A stretch of DNA of 64,000 bases, taken from contig NC_014313.1 in the NCBI RefSeq assembly GCF_000143145.1, forward strand, positions 3,162,001 through 3,226,000, written 5' to 3'. Under the pieces are notes generated by a model, which did not search any database, had not been told where the DNA came from, and was given only the letters and a program-made list of their open reading frames with translations. How positions within the stretch are numbered: position 1 is the first letter of the stretch; every line of letters starts with the position of its first letter. Shown one piece after another: positions 46,156-54,322 of this stretch. The position numbers were made by a program, and so were the translations under genes. The stretch comes from Hyphomicrobium denitrificans ATCC 51888. Its GTDB lineage: Bacteria > Pseudomonadota > Alphaproteobacteria > Rhizobiales > Hyphomicrobiaceae.

Positions 46156-48489
46156 ATGACGCAGCTTGTCGCTTTACCTGACGGAACCGAACTCGCGGGC
46201 GATTATAAAATCGTGCGCGTGCTCGGCGCGGGCGGGTTTGGCGTCACATATCTCGCGGAAGAACCCAATCTCTCGCGGCAAGTCAGCATCAAGGAATATT
46301 TTCCGAGCGATTTCGCGAGCCGGACCGACAATCTCGAGGCAAACCCGCGCTCGGCGGGCTCGACGAGCGATTACAATTGGGGCCTCGACCGCTTCGTCGA
46401 CGAGGCGCAGACGCTCGCGAAGTTCAATCACAGCAATATCGTCAAGGTGCATCGCGTCTTCCGCGCGAACAACACCGCCTACATGGTGCTGCACTTCGAG
46501 GAAGGAAAAAATCTCAAGACGTGGCTCAAGGATCTCGGCCGCGCGCCGCGCCAGAAAGAACTCGATGCGATCGTCGGGCCGCTGCTCGATGCGCTTGAGA
46601 TCATTCACAACGCCGACTTCCTGCATCGGGACATCGCGCCCGACAACATCATCATTCGCACCGGCGGAGATCCGGTGCTCATCGATTTCGGCGCGGCGCG
46701 CAGCGATATCGCCGCGCATTCGAAGACGAAGACGGTCTCGGCTCTCGTCAAGCCGGGTTACAGCCCCTACGAGCAATACGCGGAGACGAGCCGCCAGCAA
46801 GGTCCGTGGACCGACATCTACGCGTTCGCGGCGACGCTCTATCATGCGGTGACCGGCAAGCGGCCGCCCGATACGCCGTCGCGAATGCTGAAAGACGAGA
46901 TGGTGCCGGTGCGCGAAGCGGCGCTCGGCGGATATCGCGGCACATTTCTCGATGCCATCCAGCAAGCGCTGACGCTCTCGGTCGACGGACGTCCGAAGTC
47001 GGTCGCAGCCTGGCGCGGCGCGCTTCTCGCTCCGGAGCCGCCGAAGCCCGGCATCTTCCAACGCTTCAAAGAGAAGACGGAAGTTCATCGCCGCAAGGAC
47101 GAGGAAAAGCAGGCCGCCGAGGCCGTCGTGAACACTGTCGTTCCGCCGCCTCCGGACGTTCCGGGGCCGAAGGGCGGGCTTCTCGATTTCTTCGACGCGT
47201 TGAAGCAGCCCGCGGAGGCCAACGCGCCGGTCGCGGCCGCGCCTCCGGTTGCGAAGCCTGTGGCCGCAAAAAAACCTGCCGCCGAGAAAGCAAAGCCGGA
47301 AAAGGCGAAGCCCGAGAAAAAGAAGGCGCCGGAGAAGAAAGCTGCCGCGCTGCCGCCTCCACCGCGCCCGGCGCCCGAGAAAGTGCGGTCAAAATCCAAG
47401 CTCAGGCCGAAGCCGGACGTCGGCCGTCGTCCGCTGACGCGCGGTCTCAAATCGAAGATCATCATTGCTGCGGCGCTCGCAGGCATCGGCTTCGCATTCA
47501 GCGATCGCATTCCGGAAGTGCTGCGGGTGCAAGAGTCGCGAATAACGACCGGCGCGATCGGCACATCCGCCACGGCCGAACCCGTGCTCAAGCAAATCGC
47601 CGAGATCAAGGCGCACGACGCGCCCATCGAAGAGTTGGCGCTGAGTGGCGACGGCCGATTGGTTGTCACGAGTTCGCATCAGCCGGAACTCAAGATCTGG
47701 TCGTTCGATTCCCGTCAGCTGAAAGGCGTCGTCGCACTCGAAGATGGGCCGGCGACATCGCTCGCGGTGCGCAACAATCGCGTCGTCACCGGGCACGCCA
47801 ACGGCGCCGTCGCGATCTACGATCTCGATAGTCAGCGCCGCCTTTATCGCTTCAAACGCAACGACGCGCGCATCTGGGCCGTGACCTTCGTCGGCTCCGA
47901 AGAACGCGTTGCCGCCGCGAGCCATGACTGGATGCTGGCGATCTGGGAAACGGCGTCGGAAAGCGCGCCCAGCGCCATTCTCGAAGGTCACGAGAACGCG
48001 GTGCAGGCGGTGGCCGCCGATCCATCGGGACGCTGGATCGCGTCTGGCGGTGCCGACCGCAGCGTCAAGATCTGGAACGTCGAAACGCACGACGCTCGGC
48101 GGACCTATCGCAACAATTCCGATTTCATTTCAAACCTCGCGTTTTCGCCCGATGGCGCGACGCTCGCGGTCGGCAGCCTCGACGGCACCATCAAAGTGCT
48201 GTCCGTCAATTCCAATAGAGTTCAGCGCGCGTTTGCAGGCCAGAACAAACGCATCACTTCGCTGGCGCTCGCGAATGGCGACGACATGCTGGCGTCCGCC
48301 GACGAAGGCGGCAACGTACGCATCAGGAGTCTGAAGCGCTCGCGTCAATTGCTCGCCTTGCCAGGACTTGCTTCCGGGGCCAGAACGGTGGCGTTTACTA
48401 ATGACGGCCGCACTCTATTGACTGGCGGCCAAGACGGCGCCGTGCGGCTTTGGTCGCTCCCGGATTCCCAAATTGCCCAGGGCAACTAA
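46156..48489 (+). CDS. Membrane Ser/Thr kinase with C-terminal seven-blade WD40 domain
   Basis: 777 aa; the ATG at 46156 follows a GGGGAT site, and upstream frame extension is non-coding. Kinase domain about 15-285: Gly-rich loop VLGAGGFGVTYLAEEP, Lys46 (VSIKEYFP), catalytic loop HRDIAPDN (157-164), Asp-Phe-Gly 177-179, and LVKPGYSPYEQYA in the activation region. An Ala/Lys/Pro-rich linker (about 300-430) ends in one membrane segment near 434-452. Residues about 475-775 form seven WD-type repeats ending LKIWSF, VAIYDL, LAIWET, VKIWNV, IKVLSV, VRIRSL and VRLWSL, a complete propeller that should face the periplasm. It is divergent from the FHA/PP2C genes and probably their partner kinase. Confidence 0.95.
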   Translation: MTQLVALPDGTELAGDYKIVRVLGAGGFGVTYLAEEPNLSRQVSIKEYFPSDFASRTDNLEANPRSAGSTSDYNWGLDRFVDEAQTLAKFNHSNIVKVHRVFRANNTAYMVLHFEEGKNLKTWLKDLGRAPRQKELDAIVGPLLDALEIIHNADFLHRDIAPDNIIIRTGGDPVLIDFGAARSDIAAHSKTKTVSALVKPGYSPYEQYAETSRQQGPWTDIYAFAATLYHAVTGKRPPDTPSRMLKDEMVPVREAALGGYRGTFLDAIQQALTLSVDGRPKSVAAWRGALLAPEPPKPGIFQRFKEKTEVHRRKDEEKQAAEAVVNTVVPPPPDVPGPKGGLLDFFDALKQPAEANAPVAAAPPVAKPVAAKKPAAEKAKPEKAKPEKKKAPEKKAAALPPPPRPAPEKVRSKSKLRPKPDVGRRPLTRGLKSKIIIAAALAGIGFAFSDRIPEVLRVQESRITTGAIGTSATAEPVLKQIAEIKAHDAPIEELALSGDGRLVVTSSHQPELKIWSFDSRQLKGVVALEDGPATSLAVRNNRVVTGHANGAVAIYDLDSQRRLYRFKRNDARIWAVTFVGSEERVAAASHDWMLAIWETASESAPSAILEGHENAVQAVAADPSGRWIASGGADRSVKIWNVETHDARRTYRNNSDFISNLAFSPDGATLAVGSLDGTIKVLSVNSNRVQRAFAGQNKRITSLALANGDDMLASADEGGNVRIRSLKRSRQLLALPGLASGARTVAFTNDGRTLLTGGQDGAVRLWSLPDSQIAQGN

Positions 48490-48583
48490 AGCCCAATCCT
48501 TAAACATGGGCGCGGAGCCTCGACGGCGCGGACGGTTGGCGGCATGATGCCGCCGCAATCGAGTCGCCGGAGGACCCCCGCTG

Positions 48584-49987
48584 ATGGACGTCGATGCCAT
48601 TCTGCTCGCACGTATCCAATTCGCCTTCACAGTTACGTTTCACATCATCTTTCCGAGCTTTTCGATCGGTCTAGCGGCCTTCATCGCGACGCTGCTGGTG
48701 CGCTGGCGTATGACCGGCGAAGATCATTTTCACCGGCTCGCCCGCTTCTGGACCAAAATTTTCGCTGTTTCTTTCGCGATGGGCGTCGTCTCCGGCATCG
48801 TCCTTTCCTATCAATTCGGCACCAACTGGGCGAAATTTTCGGTCGTCGCAGGAAACATCATCGGGCCGCTGCTCGGCTATGAAGTGCTGACGGCGTTCTT
48901 CCTCGAAGCGACGTTCCTCGGAATCATGCTGTTCGGCTGGCAACGCGTGCCGCCGAACCTGCACGTCCTGTCGGCGATCCTGGTCGCGATCGGCACGTCG
49001 TTTTCCGCATTCTGGATTCTGTCCGCGAACAGCTGGATGCAGACGCCGGCGGGCTTCGAAATGAAGGATGGCATCGCCTATCCCGTGAGCTGGCTCGAGA
49101 TCGTTTTCAATCCGAGCTTTCCCTATCGCTTCGCGCACATGTTTACCGCTGCGTATCTGACGACGTCGGTCGTCGTGCTGTCGGTCGGCGCGCGCTACCT
49201 CGTCCAGGGCCGCTTTCTCGAAGAAGCGAAGACGATGGTGCGCATGGGGCTCGGCATGGTCGCGATCCTGGCGCCGTTGCAGCTTGTGATCGGTGACGCA
49301 CACGGCCTCAACACCGCTGAACATCAGCCGGTGAAAGTCGCGGCGATGGAAGGACATTGGGACGGCAGCAAGCCGGGTGAGCTTCTGCTGTTCGCGTGGC
49401 CCGATGAAAAGGCCGAGAAGAACCATTTCGAGATCGGAATTCCGCATCTCGCGAGCCTCATCATCACGCACAGCTACGATGGGCTCTTCAAGGGCCTCAA
49501 GGATTTCAAAGCCGAGGAACGGCCGCCGGTGCTGCCGGTCTTCTTTGCGTTCCGTGTGATGGTCGGCGTCGGGCTGCTGCTGATCGCGATCGGCTTCGTC
49601 GGCACTTTCCTGTGGTGGCGCCGGAAGGTGTTTTCAGCGCAATGGTATCTCAAGCCGCTGATCTACGCGTGGCCGCTCGGCTTCATCGCGATCGTCTGCG
49701 GGTGGTGGGTGACCGAAACCGGACGCCAGCCATACCTCGTCTACGGAATTCTGAAGACGATGGATGCGGTGTCGCCCGTCGCGTTCGGCGCGGTGCTGAC
49801 GACGCTGATCCTGTTCGTGCTCATCTATACGAGCGTGTTCTCGATGGGCATTCTGTACATCAACAGGCTGATCGATAAGGGGCCGGAAGGCAAAGCGATT
49901 GCGCCGGAAGGCAATGCTTCCGTCGGCGCGCGTCCGATCGCTGCCGCGCAGGATGCGACGAGAAGCGCGCTCGGATCGGAGGATTAG
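48584..49987 (+). CDS. cydA: Cytochrome bd-type quinol oxidase subunit I
   Basis: 467 aa, about nine membrane helices. His20 (FAFTVTFHIIFPSFSIGLAA) is the probable haem b595 ligand, and LLGYEVLTAFFLEATFLGIM holds the conserved Glu residues. NSWMQTPAGFEMKDGIAYPV and the GWWVTETGRQPYLVYGILKT segment are diagnostic. It is shorter than E. coli CydA because the periplasmic Q loop is short, which fits the cyanide-insensitive (CioA) branch. It reduces oxygen with quinol, probably at low oxygen or under stress. The cydB gene follows 4 bases later. Confidence 0.95.
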   Translation: MDVDAILLARIQFAFTVTFHIIFPSFSIGLAAFIATLLVRWRMTGEDHFHRLARFWTKIFAVSFAMGVVSGIVLSYQFGTNWAKFSVVAGNIIGPLLGYEVLTAFFLEATFLGIMLFGWQRVPPNLHVLSAILVAIGTSFSAFWILSANSWMQTPAGFEMKDGIAYPVSWLEIVFNPSFPYRFAHMFTAAYLTTSVVVLSVGARYLVQGRFLEEAKTMVRMGLGMVAILAPLQLVIGDAHGLNTAEHQPVKVAAMEGHWDGSKPGELLLFAWPDEKAEKNHFEIGIPHLASLIITHSYDGLFKGLKDFKAEERPPVLPVFFAFRVMVGVGLLLIAIGFVGTFLWWRRKVFSAQWYLKPLIYAWPLGFIAIVCGWWVTETGRQPYLVYGILKTMDAVSPVAFGAVLTTLILFVLIYTSVFSMGILYINRLIDKGPEGKAIAPEGNASVGARPIAAAQDATRSALGSED

Positions 49988-49991
49988 GATC

Positions 49992-51008
49992 ATGGATACG
50001 CTCGCTTACGCGCTGCCGCTGATCTGGGCCGCAATCCTCGCGACCGCCGTGACGCTTTACGTCATCCTCGACGGGTTCGGGCTCGGGCTCGGCATCCTCT
50101 TCCACTTCGAGCGCCGCGAAAGCCAACGCGACGTCATCATGAACACCATTGCGCCGTTCTGGGACGGCAACCAGACGTGGCTCGTGCTCGGCGGCGGCGG
50201 CTTGCTGGCGGCGTTTCCGAAAGCCTATGGCCTCGTGATGTCGGGGCTCTACATTCCGATCATCGTGATGCTGCTGGCCCTCGTCTTCCGCGGCGTCGCG
50301 TTCGAGTTCCGCTGGGTTGCCAAGCCGCGGCAGGAATTCTGGGACCTCGCGTTCTCGTGGGGGGCGGTGGTCGCGACGTTCGCACAGGGCGTCGTGCTCG
50401 GCGGATTGCTCCAAGGGCTTTCCACGGAGGGCGGACATTTCTCCGGCGGCACATTCGACTGGCTGACGCCGTTCTCGCTGTTCTGCGGCATCAGCCTGCT
50501 CGCGGGTTACGCGCTGCTCGGGACGACGTGGCTCATCTATAAAACCGACGGCGATCTGCAGGAGTGGGCGCGCGACAGCGCCAAGATCGCGCTGCTGGCC
50601 ATGCTCGCCGCGATGGCGATCGTCAGCCTGTGGACGCCTTATTCGGTGCCGCGCATCGCCGAGCGCTGGTTCACCTGGCCGAATTTCCTGATCTTCGCGC
50701 CTGTTCCTTTGCTGTCGCTCTATGCTGCGTGGCGCTGCTGGCAGGGCATCGAGAATATCGGCAAGGACGCCGAAGCGTTTCTCTCGGCTGTCGCGCTGTT
50801 CCTGCTGGGATTTGTCGGGCTGTTGATTTCGAACGTGCCCTATCTCGTGCCTGGCGCGCTGACCGTGTGGGAATCCGCAGCGGCTCCAAGCTCGCAGCTG
50901 TTCATGCTCGTCGGAACGCTCATCATGTTGCCGATCATTCTCGGCTACACGATTTTCGTTTACTGGACATTCCGCGGCAAAGTGCGGGCCGGCGAAGGCT
51001 ACCACTGA
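49992..51008 (+). CDS. cydB: Cytochrome bd-type quinol oxidase subunit II
   Basis: 338 aa, eight or nine membrane helices. The ATG at 49992, 4 bases after the cydA stop, gives the expected N-terminus DTLAYALPLIWAAILATAVT followed by YVILDGFGLGLGILFHFER. Further family segments: NTIAPFWDGNQTWLVLGGGG and LLAAFPKAYGLVMSGLYIPI. No short cydX-like gene is seen directly after it. Confidence 0.95.
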   Translation: MDTLAYALPLIWAAILATAVTLYVILDGFGLGLGILFHFERRESQRDVIMNTIAPFWDGNQTWLVLGGGGLLAAFPKAYGLVMSGLYIPIIVMLLALVFRGVAFEFRWVAKPRQEFWDLAFSWGAVVATFAQGVVLGGLLQGLSTEGGHFSGGTFDWLTPFSLFCGISLLAGYALLGTTWLIYKTDGDLQEWARDSAKIALLAMLAAMAIVSLWTPYSVPRIAERWFTWPNFLIFAPVPLLSLYAAWRCWQGIENIGKDAEAFLSAVALFLLGFVGLLISNVPYLVPGALTVWESAAAPSSQLFMLVGTLIMLPIILGYTIFVYWTFRGKVRAGEGYH

Positions 51009-51136
51009 TCCGGGGTTAACCCGGCAAAACCGTTCGCAATCCGTCGCGAGATGTGGGCATCCACGCTCGCGACAAAGGACTGCCATACTTCGTTCCAAAA
51101 TATTGGCACGCGAATCGCGTGGGGAGGATTGCCGGG

Positions 51137-52297
51137 ATGTTCGGCTGGCGCAGGCGCAGCGAAGGCTTCGAATGGCGGGAATACGTGCGCACGACCGTTC
51201 TGGTGCGGCGCGCCGATCGCCAGCGGCGTATCGAAGATGCCCGGCTTGCGGCTGTCGAGAAAGTGAAGAATGCCGCCGATGCCGGGGCTGAAGCGGGCCG
51301 CGCCAGCGCGTCGTTCGTCGGTTCGCAGTTCTCGAAGATTCTTTCGATCATCGTCGAAGCGCTTCTCGATTTTGCAGCGGCCGCGTTTCATCTCGTCACG
51401 CGCTGGTCGAGGTTTGTGTTCGCAGTCATCGCCGATGCGTTTCGCGCGCTGGCCGGGCGCTTCGGCATCGCGTTCGGCGACGCCTTGAAACGGCCGGCGG
51501 ATGCGGTGCGCTCGAAGGCAAGTCTTCTGCCGGACATCGCGCGGCGATCGCCGGTCAAGCCTCGCCACATTGCAGGCGCGGCGGCGGCTCTCGGTCTGAT
51601 TTATTTCGGCGCTCCAATGCTCCGGAGTGCCGATGGCATTGCCGTTGCGGAATATTCTCCGAATCGTCCGTCGCAGGTTTCAGTAAGCACCGAGTTATCG
51701 GGCCGCGCGATCGCGATTGCGGGCAACCTGATGCGTGTCGATGGCGTGCTGGTGCGCATCGCGAATGTCGAAGTGCCGGAATCGCGCCAGCCCTGCTATC
51801 GCGCCGATGGCCGGCGGTGGAATTGCGCGGCGGCGGCGAAATCCGGGCTTGCGCACGTCGTTCGCGGGCGGCGCGTCACCTGCACGCCATCCGGCTCGGG
51901 GCAGGACGCGAGCGGATATGTCTCCGCGCAGTGCACCGTCGGCGATGCGGACCTGGCGGCGGAGTTGGTCCGCAACGGCTACGTTTTTGCCGTCAGCTCG
52001 TTCTTCAGTTCGCTCGGTAGCGAGGAAGAGGCGGCAAGGTCCGCGAAGAAAGGTATTTGGCAAGGCGAAATCCAGCGGCCGCAGGAATGGCGGGATCAGC
52101 AATGGCAGGACGCCAAGCGCGGAGCGCCCGACGGCTGCCCGATCAAAGGCTTCGTGCGGGCGTCATCCAAACTGTATACGCTGCCGTGGTCAGCCGATTA
52201 CGACCGCGCGAAAGTTCGTACCAACAGGGGCGAACGCTGGTTCTGCAGCGAGGACGAAGCGAAGGCCGCCGGCTTTCAGCTCTCCAGCCGTTCGTGA
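51137..52297 (+). CDS. SNase-like membrane protein with C-terminal sunset-type domain
   Basis: 386 aa; ATG at 51137 with GGGAGG about 9 bases upstream. The N-terminal ~140 residues are charged and then amphipathic, with a hydrophobic segment near 165-180 (HIAGAAAALGLIYFGAPMLR) that may anchor it. Residues about 195-310 resemble staphylococcal-nuclease (thermonuclease) domains: VDGVLVRIANVEVPESRQPC with Arg and Glu in place, but where the second catalytic Arg of the YGR motif should be, the sequence reads Asp-Ala-Ser-Gly-Tyr. The C-terminus (GCPIKGFVRASSKLYTLPWS and GERWFCSEDEAKAAGFQ) is the sunset-type module found in ExoI-like proteins. Nuclease activity is doubtful. Confidence 0.82.
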   Translation: MFGWRRRSEGFEWREYVRTTVLVRRADRQRRIEDARLAAVEKVKNAADAGAEAGRASASFVGSQFSKILSIIVEALLDFAAAAFHLVTRWSRFVFAVIADAFRALAGRFGIAFGDALKRPADAVRSKASLLPDIARRSPVKPRHIAGAAAALGLIYFGAPMLRSADGIAVAEYSPNRPSQVSVSTELSGRAIAIAGNLMRVDGVLVRIANVEVPESRQPCYRADGRRWNCAAAAKSGLAHVVRGRRVTCTPSGSGQDASGYVSAQCTVGDADLAAELVRNGYVFAVSSFFSSLGSEEEAARSAKKGIWQGEIQRPQEWRDQQWQDAKRGAPDGCPIKGFVRASSKLYTLPWSADYDRAKVRTNRGERWFCSEDEAKAAGFQLSSRS

Positions 52298-52318
52298 GCG
52301 ACGTTGGGCCCCCAAAAC

Positions 52319-52350
52319 AAAAAGCCCACGGTCGGGGGAAGACCGTGGGC
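52319..52350 (-). terminator. Minus-strand terminator without an annotated gene
   Basis: Arms GCCCACGGTC (52324-52333) and GACCGTGGGC (52341-52350), 7-base loop. A T-rich tract follows only when read on the minus strand. The nuclease-like gene upstream is on the plus strand, so this terminator should serve a transcript starting within 52350-52800. Confidence 0.75.
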
Positions 52351-52401
52351 GTCAAACGTAGAACCGGCGCCAAAAGGGAATGGGACGGCGAAAGCTCTAT
52401 C
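52319..52401 (-). ncRNA. Candidate small RNA ending in the orphan terminator
   Basis: On the minus strand a promoter-like pair TTGAAT (52432-52437) and TTTAGT (52408-52413), spaced 18 bases, would start a transcript near 52401. It would run about 80 bases into the terminator. No ORF is contained. This is a guess from promoter and terminator signals only; no known sRNA family was recognised. Confidence 0.25.
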
Positions 52402-52742
52402 TCGCCTACTAAATCCTGAGATGGCGGCAGAATTCAAGCTGTCGCCGGAACTGATTCGTACTTTTAAGTCAAGGCATCTCTATTTTGCCCGCGCCGTTGG
52501 CAAAACTGCAACGTTGTTGTTTCAGCCCTTGGAATCGCTTTCCTTCCCGCGCCGGACTCCTGGCGCGAAAGCCATCCAGGCCCCTTAAACCGGCGCGCGC
52601 GGCTCTCAAGATAAATGAGTCGTGGGCCCTAAGTCCCCGGCGCGCGGGTATAAAGTTTGTGTTGCAGATTCACACCATCGAGCAGCGGAACGCGTGGTGG
52701 CAACAGGGAAATGGGTTCGGCCCGCTGCCATTTTGACTCTTC

Positions 52743-52779
52743 AACGCTAAAGTGCCCGCGCGATCGGGGCACGGGCGTT
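52743..52779 (+). promoter_or_regulatory. Leader hairpin before triple-repeat protein gene
   Basis: Two-part stem AACGC/GCGTT and GTGCCC/GGGCAC enclosing a short loop, ending 22 bases before the start codon. It may be a transcript-stabilising or regulatory structure in the 5' leader. Confidence 0.4.
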
Positions 52780-52801
52780 TAGGAACCAGAGGGGTCAAGT
52801 T

Positions 52802-54097
52802 ATGTTTCGTAGACTGGTACTGGGGCTATCCGCAGTCCTGGCGATGGGGATGTTGTCGAGCGCCGACGCGCGACGCTGGCATCGTTACAACCAGCATCAC
52901 AACAATCAGCTCATCGTCGTTGCCGAGTCGGACGTCGATCTTTCGCTCGACCGCTATACGATCGACGTGCGTCAAGCGAAGGGCGCCTACAAGGGCATTC
53001 GCATCAAGAACTCGATGGGCAAGCTCTTCGACATCCGCCGCGTCGAAATCGTCTACAGCGACGGGACGGTCTGGAGCGAAGACCGCCAGATCGACATGTA
53101 CTGGGGCGAGCGTAGCCGTCCGATCAATCCGACGTACGAGAGCCGCTTCATCGATCAGATCAAGATCACGCAGGAACCGGGATACGGACGCGGCCGCCTG
53201 CAGATCATCGGCATTCAGGACCGCGACGGCCGCCGCATGGACCGTGCGGGCGGCGATGACGGGCGATATTCGGACAATCGCGATCGCTCCGAGCATCTGG
53301 TGTCCAGCCGCCGGGATCGCGGCGATGATCTCGGCGCCCGTCCGACGGTGCCGGTTGCCACTCCGGCGACTCCTGGCCAAGCGACAGCCGGCGGCGACGT
53401 GTTGTTCGGCGCGCAATACGTCGGCTTCCTGACCGACCGCGACGTCATCCGCGTCGGCAACGAGGTGGGCAAATTCGCGAAAATCCGCCTGCGCGTTCTC
53501 GATAACGACATCCACATCAGCGAGATGAAGGTCGTCTACAACAACGGCGAGAGCGATGCGCTGGCCGTCAACGCCGACATTCCGAAAAACTCGCGCACGA
53601 ACTGGATCGATCTTCGCGGCGATCGCTTCATCAAGGAAATCCAGCTCGTCTATCGCTCGCGCCCGAATTTCAACGGACAGGCGCGCATCGAAATCTTCGG
53701 CCGCTACGCTGCGGGCTGGCTTGGAGCCAACGGCGAAGGACGCAAGTACAATCAAGGCTGGCTGCTGCTTGGCGCCCAGACGGCCGGTTTCGTCGGCTTC
53801 GACAAGGACATCATTCCGGTTGCCAGCAACGAGGGCGGGTTCCGGCGCCTTCGCGTAACGGCGCGCGACCGTGCGATTACCCTTAACGAGCTCAAAGTCG
53901 TCTACACCGACGGGTCCGATGAGACGGTTCCGATCCGTACACGCGTCGACGCGGGCGGCACCTATGGACCGATCGACCTCGGCGCTCAGCGCCGTCAGCC
54001 GATCGACCACATCGAAGCCAAATACCGTTCTCGCTTCTTCGACTCCTCCGCCAAAGGCAAGGGTTCGGCGATCGTCGAGATCTGGGGCCAGCACTAG
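52802..54097 (+). CDS. Exported protein with three beta-sandwich-type repeats
   Basis: 431 aa. A signal peptide (FRRLVLGLSAVLAMGMLSSA, cleavage near Ala-Asp-Ala at about 24) is followed by three related units of about 90-110 residues. Each contains a segment like IRIKNSMGKLFDIRRVEIVY, IRLRVLDNDIHISEMKVVYN or LRVTARDRAITLNELKVVYT, then a YRSRPNFNGQARIEIFG-type end. The first and second units are joined by an Arg/Asp/Gly-rich linker (about 145-190). No named family is certain. The units suggest a periplasmic or surface-bound binding protein. It is monocistronic, with a leader hairpin and its own terminator. Confidence 0.82.
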   Translation: MFRRLVLGLSAVLAMGMLSSADARRWHRYNQHHNNQLIVVAESDVDLSLDRYTIDVRQAKGAYKGIRIKNSMGKLFDIRRVEIVYSDGTVWSEDRQIDMYWGERSRPINPTYESRFIDQIKITQEPGYGRGRLQIIGIQDRDGRRMDRAGGDDGRYSDNRDRSEHLVSSRRDRGDDLGARPTVPVATPATPGQATAGGDVLFGAQYVGFLTDRDVIRVGNEVGKFAKIRLRVLDNDIHISEMKVVYNNGESDALAVNADIPKNSRTNWIDLRGDRFIKEIQLVYRSRPNFNGQARIEIFGRYAAGWLGANGEGRKYNQGWLLLGAQTAGFVGFDKDIIPVASNEGGFRRLRVTARDRAITLNELKVVYTDGSDETVPIRTRVDAGGTYGPIDLGAQRRQPIDHIEAKYRSRFFDSSAKGKGSAIVEIWGQH

Positions 54098-54134
54098 GGC
54101 CATGCTCACATAAAAGACATAAAATCGCTATTGA

Positions 54135-54164
54135 GGGAGCCGGAAACGATCGGCTCCCTTTTTT
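54135..54164 (+). terminator. Rho-independent terminator after triple-repeat protein gene
   Basis: Perfect 8-base arms GGGAGCCG / CGGCTCCC with an 8-base loop and six T residues, 38 bases after the stop codon. Confidence 0.93.
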
Positions 54165-54322
54165 GCAGGTGCAAACACGGAGCCCACGGTCAGGATCGTG
54201 GACGGAAACGCACGCAATTTTTCTGATCGTATTGTCAACGCTGTTTTGCGACATTGGATGAATATGCTACCCGACATCTACGAGTGGACGACTTTCCGAT
54301 CCACTTTGGGGGGACCGACGTC

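Larger units (their letters stand above)
52298..52801. other. 504-base gap without a convincing protein gene
   Basis: It contains the minus-strand terminator, the possible small RNA, a hairpin at 52548-52567 (CGCGCC / GGCGCG, 8-base loop), and the leader hairpin before the triple-repeat protein. Plus-strand frames of 94 and 83 codons begin inside the terminator or without a ribosome-binding site and were not accepted. No tRNA, 4.5S, RNase P or tmRNA signature was found. Confidence 0.5.

Noticed and set aside
52467..52472. TTGACT on the minus strand as a -35 box in the gap 52298-52801.
   Set aside because: No acceptable -10 sequence at 16-18 bases.
52709..52722. GGGTTCGGCCC resembling a tRNA T-loop.
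   Set aside because: The expected GTTCGA pattern and a matching acceptor stem are missing; no cloverleaf could be drawn.
52304..52736. Two plus-strand frames of 94 and 83 codons.
   Set aside because: One begins inside the terminator hairpin, neither has a ribosome-binding site, and neither resembles a known protein.
52782..52806. GGAAC-N17-GTT resembling an EcfG general-stress promoter before the triple-repeat protein.
   Set aside because: The GTT lies in the start codon region (ATGTTT), so the transcript would begin inside the gene; it does not fit as that gene's promoter.
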